DNA of 64,000 nucleotides from Sepioteuthis lessoniana (GCA_963585895.1 OY757912.1:82663154-82727153); one strand, 5' to 3'; shown: positions 20,330 to 32,465, counted from the stretch's first letter. The notes: a model not told the origin generated them from the letters alone. A program made the numbers and translations.

Positions 20330-20700
20330 AAGCATAGCTTAAATTTGGCACAAGGCCAGAAGTATAAAGGCACACAGTGATAATCAAACTCACCAAAAAT
20401 AGTTTGCTAGCTGAGTTTATTAACCCCTCTACAGGTAGTACTAGGTATTATAAGTATAGATTGCATTTGGTACAAGGCCAGAAGTAAGGGGCACTCAGTA
20501 ACGCAGTACTCAGTAACAACTGCTCTGTATGACTAGTTTGCTAAACAATTTACCATGATGAGGTGCCTAAAAACTAAACAGTTTAAATTTGGCATGAAAC
20601 CACAAGTAAGAGGCACCTAGTAAGAATCAAACTCACAAATCAGTAGTAATTAGTCAGCTTGTTTTACTTGCAAATCATTACACCATTATGAAGTGGCCTA
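20330..20700 (-). mobile_element. SINE-G cluster, three partial tandem copies
   Basis: 'ggcacaaggccagaagtat', 'ggtacaaggccagaagtaa' and 'ggcatgaaaccacaagtaa' start three units at about 20347, 20468 and 20590. The last includes a head with 'aaatcattacaccattatg'. A related fragment is at 880-1000. Confidence 0.7.
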
Positions 20701-21429
20701 TCTTATATATCTTAATTTCTACAATTAGTGACTTTCAAAAAATGTTATTATAGTAGTCATATGTATTTACTCAACCTCACCGACTCAGACAGGATATGAC
20801 ACATACTTCTTGGGTCCCAAATTTCATTTCCTATGATGGTGTAGTAGTAGTAGTAGTGTGTAAAATAACGGTCAGAAATTAATTCTCAAAATCTGGTTAT
20901 CAAGCAAGTATGCTCTTATTCTAAATAACATATAAAGCTACTTCAAACATTAAAAAAATATATATAAGGTAATTATTGTATTTATTACTTTTCATGACTT
21001 TATTTTCAGAGACCAAATTTTTCTAGCAAGTTAATTCTGAAAGTCTTTAATAGTAAATTCAATTTTTACCAGGAGTACTCCTACTCTTTTTTTATCAAAC
21101 TAAACTTAGTAAACGGTTTTTCGTAATCCTGCAATGAATTTTATTTATTGAATTTAACAGAATAGCTTAGTCTGACACAAAGCCTATGAAAATTGCTCAA
21201 TAAACACTCTCTTGCAGGTACACATGATTTTGAATTCTTTAAAGAAAGCTACTGTTCACCACTTGTCTGAAAAGTGTCTATATGATATGGTTTCAATGTT
21301 TAAATTCTTATTCAAATAAACTCAAAACTTATTCAGGATTTTAAAAAGTTTAATGGTAATAGTGTGTGAAAAGGTGGTAGAAAAATTCAGTTTTGAGACC
21401 TGCTTATCAAATATGCCCCTTTTTTAAAT
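20701..21429. other. No recognised repeat
   Basis: AT-rich and apparently low-copy within the window; short GTA run at 20838-20855. Confidence 0.5.
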
Positions 21430-22400
21430 AGCATACTGTGACGCGAAAACTTTACTTTTATCCCAAAACAGGGTTTTATTTTCGCACGTGTGAAGACGGG
21501 GGCAGATTGGCACTTGATCCCTTGTAGAATAAGTCTTCATTCAGAGTTTTTTCCTCAGGCATATAAGAACTGGAATATTATGTGGGGGATTAATTTATGG
21601 CTAGACTGACTGCCGCTGACAAGGGGTTTCAAATTTCACACTATCCACACACCCACCAGGTCGCTTTTCTTCCTCCCCTAGAACAATGGAAGATATGGAC
21701 CGCTAGGTTTAGACGTAATAATATTACATTGTAGTAGTCGGCAACTCTGGTTTCCCGTGTGATATTTTAAAGGAATTTATAGGACAATTTTAAGCAAGAT
21801 AACATAAGGCGAACAGATGCTGAAAAGGAAGCATGAAGTAACAAATTCGTAGCAGACGCCACAAATAACAACTTAGACCACGTGGTAACATTAAAATACA
21901 TGAATCTTTTACTACACATAGATATACACCGTCAAAGTGTCAAATATATAATAAATGAACAGTCCATGAACATAAATGTCTTTCTTCTTTTCTTTTCTTT
22001 CGTTTTCCTTCAAATTGAGAGAGAGAGAGAGAGGGTATATAAAATTGGGTATAAGGAGAAACAGTCCCAAGGGTACTTATCTTATTTTCTTTGATGGAGT
22101 TCCTGTGGAGAATCTTTCCTCTTTTACGGGCTAATAGACTTTATGCTATTTTTAACACTGGCTTGAAGAAAATGGCTTCTTCAATCCGAAATATTTTTAT
22201 GTCTTCTTCTACCCAGAGTACTGGCTTTGGCTCCGTCTGCCACGAGCCCTGTCCAACAACTACCTTTTTCTTTTCGTTTTTTTCGCTGATGGGAAGAAGG
22301 TGCCACTTCCGTTTTAGGGTCCCAGCCAATTGCTTGGCTTCTCTCTTCCTCCCTCTGGTCGGGTGATTTCTTAGGGCTACTAGATGTCACTCAAGTCAGG
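21430..22400. other. CpG-rich, GC-richer block; candidate promoter or exon
   Basis: Many CpG dinucleotides ('tgacgcgaaa', 'ttcgcacgtgtgaagacggg', 'ctgccgctgac', 'gaccgctaggtttagacg', 'tagtagtcggcaact', 'gcagacgcc') where the rest of the window has very few. No window repeat family matches. Frames at 22091-22366 (+) and 22141-22390 (-) have no recognised domain. Host regulatory or exonic sequence is possible; a young, unrelated insertion is the alternative. Confidence 0.45.
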
Positions 22401-22847
22401 TTACTGAGGACAGATAGCTTGACCTAATTTACTATCATGCCTTAACGGTCATTCTCTGATGGCTTGCTACTGTTAATTCAAACAAGAGGATAGTAGTAAT
22501 CATATTTCTATCTTCTCAATGGGACACCACGTGACAATACAAAGCTACTTTAAATTAAAAAAAAAAGGTATTTAAAAGTATTAATAGTACTTACTAATTT
22601 CATGATCATCTTTTTGAAATCAAATTTTCTGAAACTCAGTTTCCTTAGCTTGTCATGAAGCCCACCACCCAAAAAAAAAAAAAGAAAAAAAATTTTGCAC
22701 ATGCTTTAAAAACAATTATCCACAATTAAATGTGTGAGTGAAAAGATGATTTTATTATACATCAAGTTATTCAGACCTGTTTCCTAATGTTTGCTTTTGT
22801 CACAACGCTTTGGCTAATGTACTCTCTGGCTTTCCTCAGGTACTGAT
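22401..22847. other. A-rich runs, no feature
   Basis: Poly-A runs at about 22556 and 22670; otherwise nothing recognised. Confidence 0.5.
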
Positions 22848-23125
22848 TTAGTTTGGTTTGGTTTCTATGTTTAAAGACATATCAAGCTTCATGGGTTATT
22901 TTTGCCAAAGTCATCTTTGTAGAAGGACACCATGAGTACGAGTTAATGTGTGTGTGGGGGGGTATTCACTAATGGTTGGTTGAGCTGGCTCCATCCAATG
23001 GATTCACATCCAAAATGAAAGCCAATCAAGCACCACAGTCAGAGGTTATCAGTGAGATGAGTGCCAGCCACTCACAGTTCCAATGGTGAACTATATCCAA
23101 CATGTTAACCACTACACCATCATAT
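22848..23125 (-). mobile_element. SINE-A with internal extra sequence
   Basis: 3' end 'agacatatcaagcttcatgg' at 22874 and head 'accactacaccatcatatg' at 23109. A G-run and a GC-richer stretch (22950-23060) replace part of the body. Confidence 0.7.
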
Positions 23126-23414
23126 GCCACATTCAACAGCCATTTGAAAATGTTGAACAAAATTTTTTATTATTCAGTCTGCAGTTCTTATTTCTATGTT
23201 GTGTCTGAACTTGTCAATTCTATCATGCAATGTTGATCTGCTTGTATGCTAAGCCAGTGTAGATATCTGTACTGCCTGACCTAGGAATTTTCTTTCCTCA
23301 CTGCTGTAATGTATTACAGAAGAGGAGAGGAGGAGAAAGAGATGGAGAGGGAGATGAAAGACAGACACAAAGAAACAGGCTTGCTAGATGCTTATAAAGA
23401 GACAAACTGGTAGT

Positions 23415-23840
23415 GATGGAAAGGCTTAAAAATTATGATACATTAAAAGTCTTTGAGGTGAGAGAGCAAAACAAAGATAAAAGAGGTATAATAGAGTATA
23501 TTCGTGCATTTCTTCTTCTTTCACATATAGAAGTAATCCATCTTTGTATAACATTTAGATAAAAATCATGGCTTGACAAGAAAGACAAAAAGGAATAAGG
23601 GAGAGGATGAGATGATACAGCCAAAGGGAAAGAAAGGTATAAAAATTATGAAACATTAAGTCTTTTTGAGGAGATGGAGCAAAAGGAAGATAAAAGAGAG
23701 GATGCAGTGGATATTTGTGCATTCCTTTTTCACATATGAAACTAATCTATCTTTATTTAATATTCAGATAAAAATATGGATGGGCAACAAACATTGGAAG
23801 GGATAAGGGAGGAAATGAGATGATACAGTCAAAGAGTGAG
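23415..23840. repeat. Tandem duplication, about 214-bp unit
   Basis: Unit 1 (23420) 'aaaggcttaaaaattatgat' and unit 2 (23634) 'aaggtataaaaattatgaaa' stay alignable through 'aaagataaaagag', 'ttcacatat', 'atttagataaaaat' and 'gatgagatgatacag'. Confidence 0.75.
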
Positions 23841-24271
23841 AAAATATCAGAGGTAAGGGTTAATGGATAATCTTAGTCATCAACACTTGAGGAATTTCAA
23901 CAGATCCAAATACCAACATTAGTTATTTTTTTAATTATCATCTATATCAGTGCTTATCAAACTATCTGATATAGTGTAGTAGTAGGATATTTTTTCAAAT
24001 GTGTCAGGGACATGTGCCATATTATTATTTGATTTATGATCAAGTTCCAAGTATTTCTATCTGTTGTATTGCATTCAGCTTATGAAAAGAATAATATTAA
24101 ACAATACAGAAAGATTTTGTGCATTTTCATTTTTACATTACATGTTATATATTATGATAATGTGAAACTGAAAAATTGGCACATGCAGGCAGTTGATGTC
24201 TTGCATACATGTACCACAACTTTAAGTAGTGCTGATCTCGATGAAATAATTCTGTTGAATATAAAAAAGAA

Positions 24272-24435
24272 ATGAATGAGACTGTTTACATTTCACATAG
24301 TGCTAATACCCTTGAAAAAGCGATATATCCAACTATTCTTCCTCCAGCTATGGGAAAATAGTAGGGCAGATTATGCTCTTCAACTTAAGTATGACATCCA
24401 GACTTCAAGGAAAATTCTCAATTCAAACCTGTTTC
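24272..24435 (+). mobile_element. SINE-C, ends missing
   Basis: 'tgctaatacccttgaaaaag' through 'ggaaaattctcaattcaaac'. Confidence 0.75.
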
Positions 24436-25039
24436 TGTTTATAATTATATATAAATATAATTGTATATGAAATAAGAAAAGGAAAAAACTAGATCAATTC
24501 ACAAATATAAGGAGTTCAATCTTTGATGGTTCTTCTATTACTGTGGCCTTGCTAAACTTTCTATATTAAGTGAGAGTTTATAAATATTAGTTCCTGTATT
24601 AAAATCCAGGAAACCTGTGGTTCATCTAATTTTTCTAATAGTATCAAAGTGTTAACAAGCCTAAAATCAATCAGAAGAAAGAAAAAAATTCTATCAAGAT
24701 AATATAATTATCAGACTCAAACAATTTTTTTATCATGGTCAATTTTATTGTAGTTAGAGTGTTTGACAAACAAATGTAGTAATTAGTAAATTATAAAGAG
24801 GATTTTGCCTCTGAAAAGCAATCAGCTTATTTCCTTGATAAACTAAGATTAAATATATCAATAATTCAAATTGCCCCATTATGTAATTCACCACTACTCA
24901 AGACACCATTAGATATTATCCAAAACCAAGAAATTTCCTCTGTCTGTTTTCAAAGTTTCCTGTAGCCCAAGTAAATAAACTCCAATTATTTTTCACAGTT
25001 GATTTCCTTTTAATTTGATAAACAGTTATGCTATTGCAT
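24436..25039. other. No recognised feature
   Basis: AT-rich sequence without coherent frames or window repeats. Confidence 0.5.
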
Positions 25040-25183
25040 TCACTTTCAGACTAATATCCTTGAAAAAGGTATGAACCCCCCTTATACCTGCCAACTATGG
25101 GTTAAACAGTACCACTACTGTTCTTCTAAAAAGATGGCTTTGGCATTGAATAACCCATGAAGGTTAATGATAAACCAAAACAA
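25040..25183 (+). mobile_element. SINE-A, 5' truncated
   Basis: From 'cactttcagactaatatcct' to 'aacccatgaaggttaatgat'; the tRNA-like head is absent. Confidence 0.8.
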
Positions 25184-25397
25184 ATTGATTTGATAGAATT
25201 AACTACAATGTGGTGTTGAAAAGTTCTCAACCGAACAGAAAAATAGATGACTCTTTGTAAAAAAAAAATGTCTTAAAGAGTTAAAGAAACTTAAATGATA
25301 TACCAAATATGTTGAAGTGCAGAATCAATTTGTAGAATAGCATGTATTTTTCATGACTCTAGATCATTTCTGTCTATGTCAGGTTAATTGATGGAGT

Positions 25398-25853
25398 GAT
25401 TGATTGATTTTACAGCATGTCAAACTGTATGATTATTTTATGCCTTGAGGTTAGAAAATCATGTTCATTGTACATTCATATTCATATCTTTTGTGTAGTT
25501 GTTTCTTCAGAAGGATTTTTTTTGTACAGTTATATAGTATCAAGTATTCCTATCTCATACTAATAATTTGCACACAACTGTATAGTATCAAGCATTCCTA
25601 TCCAATACTAACAATTTTCACAGATATCTTTTTGACTCATAGACGAGACCCAAACAAGTACTACGACTCCAGGTCAGAGTGTACCTGAGAGTAATGCCAA
25701 TGAAGGGTATACCATACTCCCAAAATAACCAGACTTGGGACCTCACCCTCAGATGCAGTTAAGTGTCATACCCAGTAGCTCCTTTTGGTGGAGGGGGGGG
25801 CCAACCCTTCTGCATGGGATACAGGCTGCATATTCTAATTCCTACTGGCAGGG
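25398..25853 (-). mobile_element. SINE-B with two internal array units
   Basis: Two 'tatagtatcaagtattcct'-type units at 25530 and 25580, body 'actcatagacgagaccc' at 25635, head at 25810-25853. Confidence 0.8.
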
Positions 25854-26103
25854 CATTTCTTTATCAAGAACCTCTTGGAAATCATGGAATTGCTGAAGAT
25901 GTATTAAATATAGCTCTTTAGTAATGACAGAGAAAGTTTTGTTAAATTTAATTTTCTGGTTGCTTGAGTTACTGACTAATTAATATTCCAGTGTAATGAT
26001 CATTTCATTAAGAATCAGAACTAGTCTAAGTTTTAAATATTCTCAAGAGAGAGACATTTTAAGAGTTAATTATGTGTGATAGATCATTTACCTACAAACA
26101 TGT

Positions 26104-26402
26104 CAATGGAGGCACTCGTGGTGTAACAGTTATCATCATAGGAAATGGACACAGCGACCTGAGTCTAAATCTTGAATGAGGCAGCTTGCATTCCACATGT
26201 TGCTAATACCCTTGGGAAAGGTATGCATCCAACTAATTTCCTTCCCGCTATGGGTAAATAGTAGAGCTGACTGTTCTCTTTAACCTTTGTATGGCAACCA
26301 ATCTAAGGAAAATTCTGAATTCAAACCTGTTAAATTCCACGTAAAAATTGACCTTGTGTCATATCTTGTATGATGTGGAGGGATTAGGTAAATACATACA
26401 GA
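26104..26402 (+). mobile_element. SINE-C, full length
   Basis: A-box 'actcgtggtgtaacagttat', B-box-like 'gagtctaaatctt' and end 'ggagggattaggtaaataca'. Confidence 0.85.
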
Positions 26403-26584
26403 CATAACAATGCAAATATAGATAATTGTATATTCATGATATATTAACAGACTTACATCTATACCAAATATAAACACAGAGATATCAGAACTTTAGCTAA
26501 CTTGATTTTATCAATATCTTCATTACTCCAGGAATATTTATACTTTGTATCAGGTGAGTGAAATATTGAACGCTTGATCCCCCC

Positions 26585-26935
26585 AGGCTATACCTGCTTT
26601 AGCATGGTTGAGTTAATTGCATAGAGCCTGAGGTGCTCCAAAAAGGGAATGCTGACAGGGCTAAGCATTTTTTGGATCAGCTGCTCATGAGTTTTAATTT
26701 GTGTATGATTCCCCACTATAAAATGACCTTGTGACATATTCTGACTAGTTGAGAAGACAGTTAAATATCTGTTCACCTGGCATTCATGCTTGGTGGGTAA
26801 TTTAAAACTAATCACATGGTCCCAGAGAGCCTTCCCCACCACGCAGTACATGCTCTCTTGTCTAAAAGGAGCAGGCCCAAGATAATTGCTAAGCACCTGA
26901 AGTGCCCCTGAGGAGAAATATCAAGGGGACTAAAC
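26585..26935. repeat. Repeat H, partial internal duplication
   Basis: 26600-26680 and 26880-26940 are diverged copies ('attgcatagagcctgaggtg' against 'attgctaagcacctgaagtg'; both lead to 'taa(g/a)cattttttg'). A 102-codon minus frame spans it but has no recognisable domain. Confidence 0.45.
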
Positions 26936-26957
26936 ATTTTTTGTAAATGACCACAGT

Positions 26958-27175
26958 CTCTTTCTTTGCTTTTTAATGGCATCTCAACTTTCATAGTTTA
27001 TTTGATACCAAATCCATCCTTGTAGAAAAACATTAGCAGTACTATTTAGTACATAGCTAGTAAAGGGTTTAATAGGGTTGACACCTTTCCCAATGGTAAT
27101 AGTCTGAAGGTGACATAATAGTGTGACTGGAGTTCAATGGCAATACAAATCTTGATTCATGAGTGGCATCCCACT
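26958..27175 (-). mobile_element. SINE-A, head degraded
   Basis: 'taatggcatctcaactttca' at 26974, 'aaccatccttg'-type segment, 'gtgtgactggagttcaatgg' near 27125. Confidence 0.75.
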
Positions 27176-27365
27176 ATAAAATAGAATTACTCCAGGAATA
27201 TTTAAACAATGGCTGTATTCGTGGAAATTCCATAGAATCCATGAATGATAATTGCACAAATCAAAATTACAAATAATATTCTGAGATAAAATGTTCTTGA
27301 TTTAAATTTTTACAAAAAGTTTTGTGATTTAATAACATACATCTATTTAAAAAAAAGAAAAAAAA

Positions 27366-27655
27366 AGGTGCACTAAGCCTCACAGTTATTATCATTGGAA
27401 ATGAAATTGGTGACTTGAGTTTCAAATCCTGGATAAGACTGTTACATTTTACTTCACATTAATATCCTAAGGAAAAGCATGAATCCATATGTTATCCCCT
27501 TAGCTAAAGGTAAATATTAGGACAGACTAGGTTCTTTAGCCTTGATTAGGCAACCAATTTAGATGAAAGAAAAAGGAATTCAGACCATCTTTACTCCATT
27601 CAAAAGTTGACCTTATATCACATCTTACCCATGACAGAGGGGTTGGGTCAGTATA
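27366..27655 (+). mobile_element. SINE-C, full length
   Basis: 'gtgcactaagcctcacagtt' head, 'gggtcagtatatatc' at the end; an A-run precedes the head. Confidence 0.8.
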
Positions 27656-28079
27656 TATCTAAAAAGTATAGATGAAATATAATCTTACAAACAAAAACAA
27701 ACTTGAATGGGATAATTAAAGATTCAGTTCTGAGAAGTAGGTAGCTCACTTTCATAAGTAAATATATTTGTTTTTTTTTAGGAAAATTTAGTTAACTTTT
27801 AAGGTGGGTGTTTTGTTTTACAACAAGACTAATATTACCAGTTTGTAGGAAGTTCAAGCCTGATGACACTAACAATGCAGAGAAAAATCATGAAAGCTTG
27901 TGGGAATACAAATTGGGCCATGCATCTCCAGCTGCATGATCATCTGACTCCTCATTGTATTGTCTTTCTCAACAGGTCGAGTCAAAATGCATGAGCTGAG
28001 ACAGTCCACAAGGCAAAAGTAAAAAGTTTAATAAATGCTGTTTAAGGAGAAGAGGTTTGTGTGTGATAAAATGATAGTT

Positions 28080-28440
28080 TGTGGTGTCTTCACTTTGACT
28101 ATATAGTTCTCTTAACTAAAAACTAAAGCTGACTGCTAGATTTTACAGCCTGATGTCACTGCCCTTCATGTCTCTCTGGTCGACTCTCTGTATCTGTGGT
28201 CCTATCTCATCTGTATCTCTTGTCCCATCTGTGTCTGTTTTCTGACACTGTTCTTCTCACTGTATTGTTTTTATCTGTTCTCTTATCCCTTTTAGTAGCA
28301 GACTGACTCTATTGTATATATCCTCCGGTGAACATTCCTATTTCCGGACTTTTGGCCACCCATAGACTGGACATAAAAATACTGGCAGACAACATGTCTC
28401 CAGGGCCTCTAAAAGGTGTAATAAAAATCTTTTTAAGGTG
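28080..28440. other. GC-richer, pyrimidine-rich block of unknown type
   Basis: Runs such as 'atgtctctctggtcgactct' and 'ttgtcccatctgtgtctg', plus 'tcctccggtgaac'. It looks like an LTR or leader region, but no second copy, coding sequence or terminal repeat is visible. Confidence 0.35.
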
Positions 28441-28832
28441 CAGATCCACTTTTATCTGACAGCCGTATTTTATAATGGCAGGGCTGAATTAGTGATTCCC
28501 ATGCAAATATGTCTCAGCCCCTATATGGATACACACATATGCATATACATACCCATGGTCAACTCATACCCATATATATGTATACAACTGCATATACATA
28601 TACATGCACTCATGCCCACCAATGTGTCCAAACATATGCACACCTACAGCTAAGTCTGTATACCACCATCAATATTGTCACAAGCTATCGACAAAATAAA
28701 CACTTTTTGAAAAAAAAAATTAAAGAAAACAGGTTATTAAAAAAAAAGAAGAATATTGAAAATGAATAATAAAAAAGTTATTTATTTTTAATATTTTCTA
28801 AATGATATAAATGAGAACTTTGCATGTGCATG

Positions 28833-28880
<48 letters not shown>

Positions 28881-29743
28881 AACTAAAGTGATTTTCATGT
28901 TTAAAAAGAATTCAATTTTTGTGCAAAAAAATAGGCTCCAGAAGCTGTAATTTTTCTATCTGTATTTTAGCATTTATTGGCCAATCAATGTATTTCAAGA
29001 TATTTGACTTGCTGCAGAAAATTTGAAGACTCAAAAGCCAAAATAATTTAAGAAATATTTTCCCTCTAAGAATGTAAAAAATACAATTTTTTAACCAATT
29101 AGAATAATAGATAAATCATCAACTTTTAAATCTAATTTCCAGCCTACCTAAATTGTATAAATAAGTGAAGAAATAAATATTTCTTCAGTAAGTATAGAAT
29201 TGTCAATTCTTCTTCAATTAAGAGTAGGAATAGAATTTATTCCATTATTTACTCAACCTTTCAGCTAATTTCTTTTGAGTGAAAATTTAACATCATTTTT
29301 TTTTACAAGAATGCATTTTATGTCAACATTACTTGTCTATCTTGACATTAAGTTTAAACGTTAGGGTTTACAAAAATTTATTACTATTACTACTACTACT
29401 ACAATAAATATCACTTGCTGATTGTTTCATTTAGCAAACACACAAACATTACCATCATAACTTTGTTCTACAAAATTACACACCCAAGATTTTTTTTTTA
29501 CTCACACAAAATACATTCCTTTATTTTAAGCTAGCAAGGACTGCAATACTTTATTACATAAATCTTCTTAATCTCTTTTAGAGAAATTTACACTGATTAA
29601 TATTATCTTTGCTTACAAAAAAAGATTTTGCAACTCATTTTTCACCTAATTTTTCACTCAATTTAATGAAATAAAAACATATAAATTTGTAGATCAGAGA
29701 TTTGTTCCACCATTTACTCTTTTTTCTTTATATAGAATTTTAA

Positions 29744-29789
<46 letters not shown>

Positions 29790-29849
29790 TTTGTTTCAGG
29801 TCCAGAGAGAATAAAAAGATTTTAAAATGGGTAGGTCCATGAAGAGATT
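28441..29849. other. Microsatellite-bearing AT-rich stretch
   Basis: Contains (TA)n at 28833-28852 continuing as (TG)n to 28880, and (TA)n at 29747-29784. A 'catatacat'-rich stretch spans 28530-28640. No gene supported. Confidence 0.7.
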
Positions 29850-30060
29850 TGCATTTTTTGAATTTATTTATTTATTTTGTTCCTACATATGTGTATGTTC
29901 CCAGCTCGTTGCTTTCGTCAGAGAACATATATGGCATAAGGCCTTGTTAATGGGGTACTCAATGAGACTTGAACTCACTCATGTTTGCAGTTTGAATGAT
30001 TTTCAGTTGGTTATGGGTTTATATGGAGTCCATCCTCTCTTTTTCTTAGAGTGGGATTGA
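29850..30060 (-). mobile_element. Repeat J (SINE-like), long copy
   Basis: Minus strand: B-box-like 'gtgagttcaagtctcattg' near 29975, then the hammerhead-like segment (29878-29927), then an (AAAT)n-type tail at 29855-29875. The tRNA A-box is not clear, so derivation from a tRNA is only probable. Confidence 0.6.
29878..29927 (-). ncRNA. Hammerhead-like ribozyme motif in repeat J (copy 2)
   Basis: On the minus strand: TGTTCT pairs with GGAACA (one wobble), core CTGACGA, stem II AAGC/GCTG with loop AACGA, then GGA where GAA is expected, and a perfect stem III ACATA/TATGT with loop CACA. Copy 1 keeps GAA but has a stem III mismatch, so an ancestor combining the intact core and intact stems is likely. 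Activity of this copy is doubtful because of the core change. Confidence 0.5.
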
Positions 30061-30204
30061 TTCATAAGCATAAGTAATTTCCAAAATTATTTTATTGGTG
30101 AAGCTTTCTAGACAATTTATTTAGTAGAATATTTGTGATAATTCCAGCAAAGAACATCACATGGTGCATAGAGTAACACTATTGTTATTCCTATATTAAC
30201 AACG

Positions 30205-30716
30205 ATGGAAAAGACAAAGGACATTAGACTAGACTCAAGACAGAATCATTAACTTCCACAAGTCAGGAAATAGTTACAAAACTATTTCAAAGCAGTTAGC
30301 TATCACTAGATCTATGGTATAGTCTGTTAAAAAGAAGTTTAAGCAGCTTAGCATGACAGAGAATTAGCCTGGGCATGGAAGAAATCCTAAATTGTCACCA
30401 AGAACTGAATGTAAACTGTCATGAGGTTAATATAGACCCAAGAATTGTTTTGAAAGAAATCACAAAAACTTTGGATATGATGGGTATCAGTCTAAGTACT
30501 CACATGATACATTGTTTTAATTAAAATGGGTTGTATGAAAACCAACCATAACAAACCCTCTTCACAAACCATGTCATATTGTTGCTTGGTTTAATTTTGC
30601 CAAAGCATTCTTGGACAAAGAAAATTGCTTTTGAGAACAAGTACAGAGAGTGATGAAGCAAAAATTGAGATTTTTTGTGCAAGAAAGGTGAGGCTTTTCT
30701 CCCAAAGAACATATTA
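30205..30716 (+). pseudogene. Tc1-like transposase, 5' two-thirds, broken
   Basis: Starts at an ATG with 'EKTKDIRLDSRQ', the typical N-terminal helix-turn-helix opening. After a frameshift it continues through a GHGRK-like linker (about 30370). 'VLKEITKTLDMMGISLSTHM' follows (30450-30508), then an 'LFTNHV' stretch, the first catalytic aspartate in 'SDEAKIEIF' (30642-30672) and 'KGEAFLPKNI' (30684-30713). The second and third catalytic residues are missing. It ends at a GATA-type microsatellite (30720-30755), beyond which an unrelated LINE begins. Terminal inverted repeats were not found. Tc1 family assignment is firm; not functional. Confidence 0.8.
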
Positions 30717-30755
30717 GGGATATACAGATAGATAGATATACATATGTATACATAT

Positions 30756-32090
30756 AAGAGGGAAAATAGACAAAAGGCTGCATTGTCTCCTTCCCCAAGA
30801 AAGGCAACCTTGGAATCACTAAGATCTACAGAGGCATAACTCTTATTGCTAATGTTTATAATGCCCTGCTTCTTAACAATATCAAACCTGAAATCAAGAA
30901 AATTCTCAGGAAAAATCAGAAAAGATTTTGGAGAAATCAATTCATCACTTCAGATACTGACTATCTGTGAAATCATCAAAGAAGTATGTACAAAATATCT
31001 TAAGGCAACTCTTTTCTTCATAGATTTCTCAAAGGCATTTATCCCATTCAGAAAGGGAAGACAGACCAAATACTACTAGCATATTGTCTCTCCAAAGAAA
31101 CTGCTACAGCTATAATGATGCTTTATGAAAACATAAAATATAAAAGCAGTGGTTCACTCACCATATGCAGATACAGACTTCTTCGACATTGTCACTGAAG
31201 TTTTGCAAGGAGATACATTAGCACCCTATTTGTTTATAATCTGTGGAGACTACATACTTCAAATGTTGATAGATCTAAGAAAATTGCTTTACACTAAAAC
31301 AAGCTAAAAGCAGATGATATCTTGCAGAAACTATAACAGATGCAGACAAAGCAGATGATCTAGCATTCTTGCAAATACACCTGCACAAGCTGATTACTTA
31401 CTACATAGCCTGGAGCAAGCAGCAGGAAGCATTGGCTTCTATGTGAATGCAAATAAAAAAGTTCAAATGTTTTAAATAAGAAGTCATCTCCATTAAAATT
31501 AGTATACAAGTTCACATGCCTTGGCAGTATTTACTGAAAGTAATGTCAGCATACACCTAGCAAAAGTGTGGACTGTCATTAATAGGTTATTAATCATATG
31601 GAAGTCTGATTTATCTAATTAAAATATAATGAGATGTTTTCCAAGTTGTGGCAATACTACCACATTGATGCTAACAAAACACATGGAGAAAAAGATAGAC
31701 GGAAACTACACAAGAATGCTACATGTTGTTTCGAACAAATCCTTGAAGCAACATCCTACAAAACAGTAGCTATCACAAAAACCATCCCAGAAAGACAAAT
31801 AAGACATGTGGGACACTGCTGGAGAAGTAAGAATGAACTCATAAACAAAGTTCTTCTATGGACACCTATATATGGACATACCAATGTTGACCATCTAGTA
31901 AGGACTTACTTAAATTAGTTCTGTTCAGACCCTGGATGTAGTTTTGAGGGTATGCCAAGAGCAATAAATGATAGGAATGGATGGAGAGAGAGTCAGGAAA
32001 ATCTGTGCTGTCAGTGTGACTATATAGCAGAAGTACCCAGTTCATGACTGGACTAAAAGGATTTGAGGAACACTAATGAGTGAGATACAA
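30756..32090 (+). mobile_element. RTE-like LINE, 5' truncated, heavily decayed
   Basis: Covers RT fingers to the C-terminus in broken frames, and abuts the Tc1 remnant through a microsatellite. Its 3' end near 32090 has no clear trinucleotide tail. Confidence 0.8.
30765..31990 (+). pseudogene. LINE reverse transcriptase (RT core and C-terminus), broken
   Basis: In order: 'FPKKGNLGITKIYRGITLIA' (from about 30790), 'IKPEIKKILRKNQKRF' (30885), motif A 'LFFIDFSKAF' (31010) with the following Asp lost, 'ETATAIMMLYENIK' (31095), and 'LQGDTLAPYLFIIC' (31205). The catalytic box 'DADKADDLAFL' follows (31341-31372), where YADD has become KADD. Then come a thumb region 'TCLGSIY' (31515), 'NYTRMLHVV'-like sequence, and 'IRHVGHCWRSKNELINKVLL' with 'WTPIYGH' (31795-31880). 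At least five stops or frameshifts. The endonuclease domain is absent through 5' truncation. Confidence 0.85.
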
Positions 32091-32261
32091 AGGAGGAAGA
32101 GTAGATTAAACTAAGAATTAAAAATGTGTCTTTATTTGATGTTGAAAGATTTCATCTATTAATTCAAATGTGAAGTATTTAAAAAAAATTTTCTGAATTG
32201 TTTTTTCAATTTGATTTTTTTTTAGTTTAAATTTAAAATTATATATAAAGATATAATTGCT

Positions 32262-32455
32262 TAAAAGGTAATCCAAGAAAGAGAGAATTATTGAGGAACA
32301 AAGTTGACACAATAGTGTTTTGGTTCTGCTGAACCATTATCAGGTATATTAGGGGTTATATTAGTGATGTAAAGATAACGATGGGTGTATAAAAGTGTAA
32401 AAATATATTAAAAAAAACTTTGGAAAAGTTATATGACATGAAAAAGTTGGTGGTT
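32262..32455 (-). repeat. Penelope-like terminal repeat, inverted copy
   Basis: Reverse complement of the segment at 33076-33270. It includes a hammerhead relic (32300-32358) whose stem III is perfect (ACAC/GTGT) but whose core has changed (CTGATAA, and CAAA instead of GAAA). Confidence 0.8.
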
Positions 32456-32465
32456 TATGACAGGA

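Noticed and set aside
22091..22366. 91-codon frame in the CpG-rich block as a gene
   Set aside because: No domain, signal or splice support, and an opposing minus frame of similar quality overlaps it; kept only as an unexplained block.
26588..26896. 102-codon minus-strand frame as a gene
   Set aside because: It spans a partial tandem duplication of a dispersed repeat and matches no recognised family.
30521..30940. 139-codon minus-strand frame
   Set aside because: It crosses antisense Tc1, a microsatellite and antisense LINE sequence, so it cannot be one real gene.
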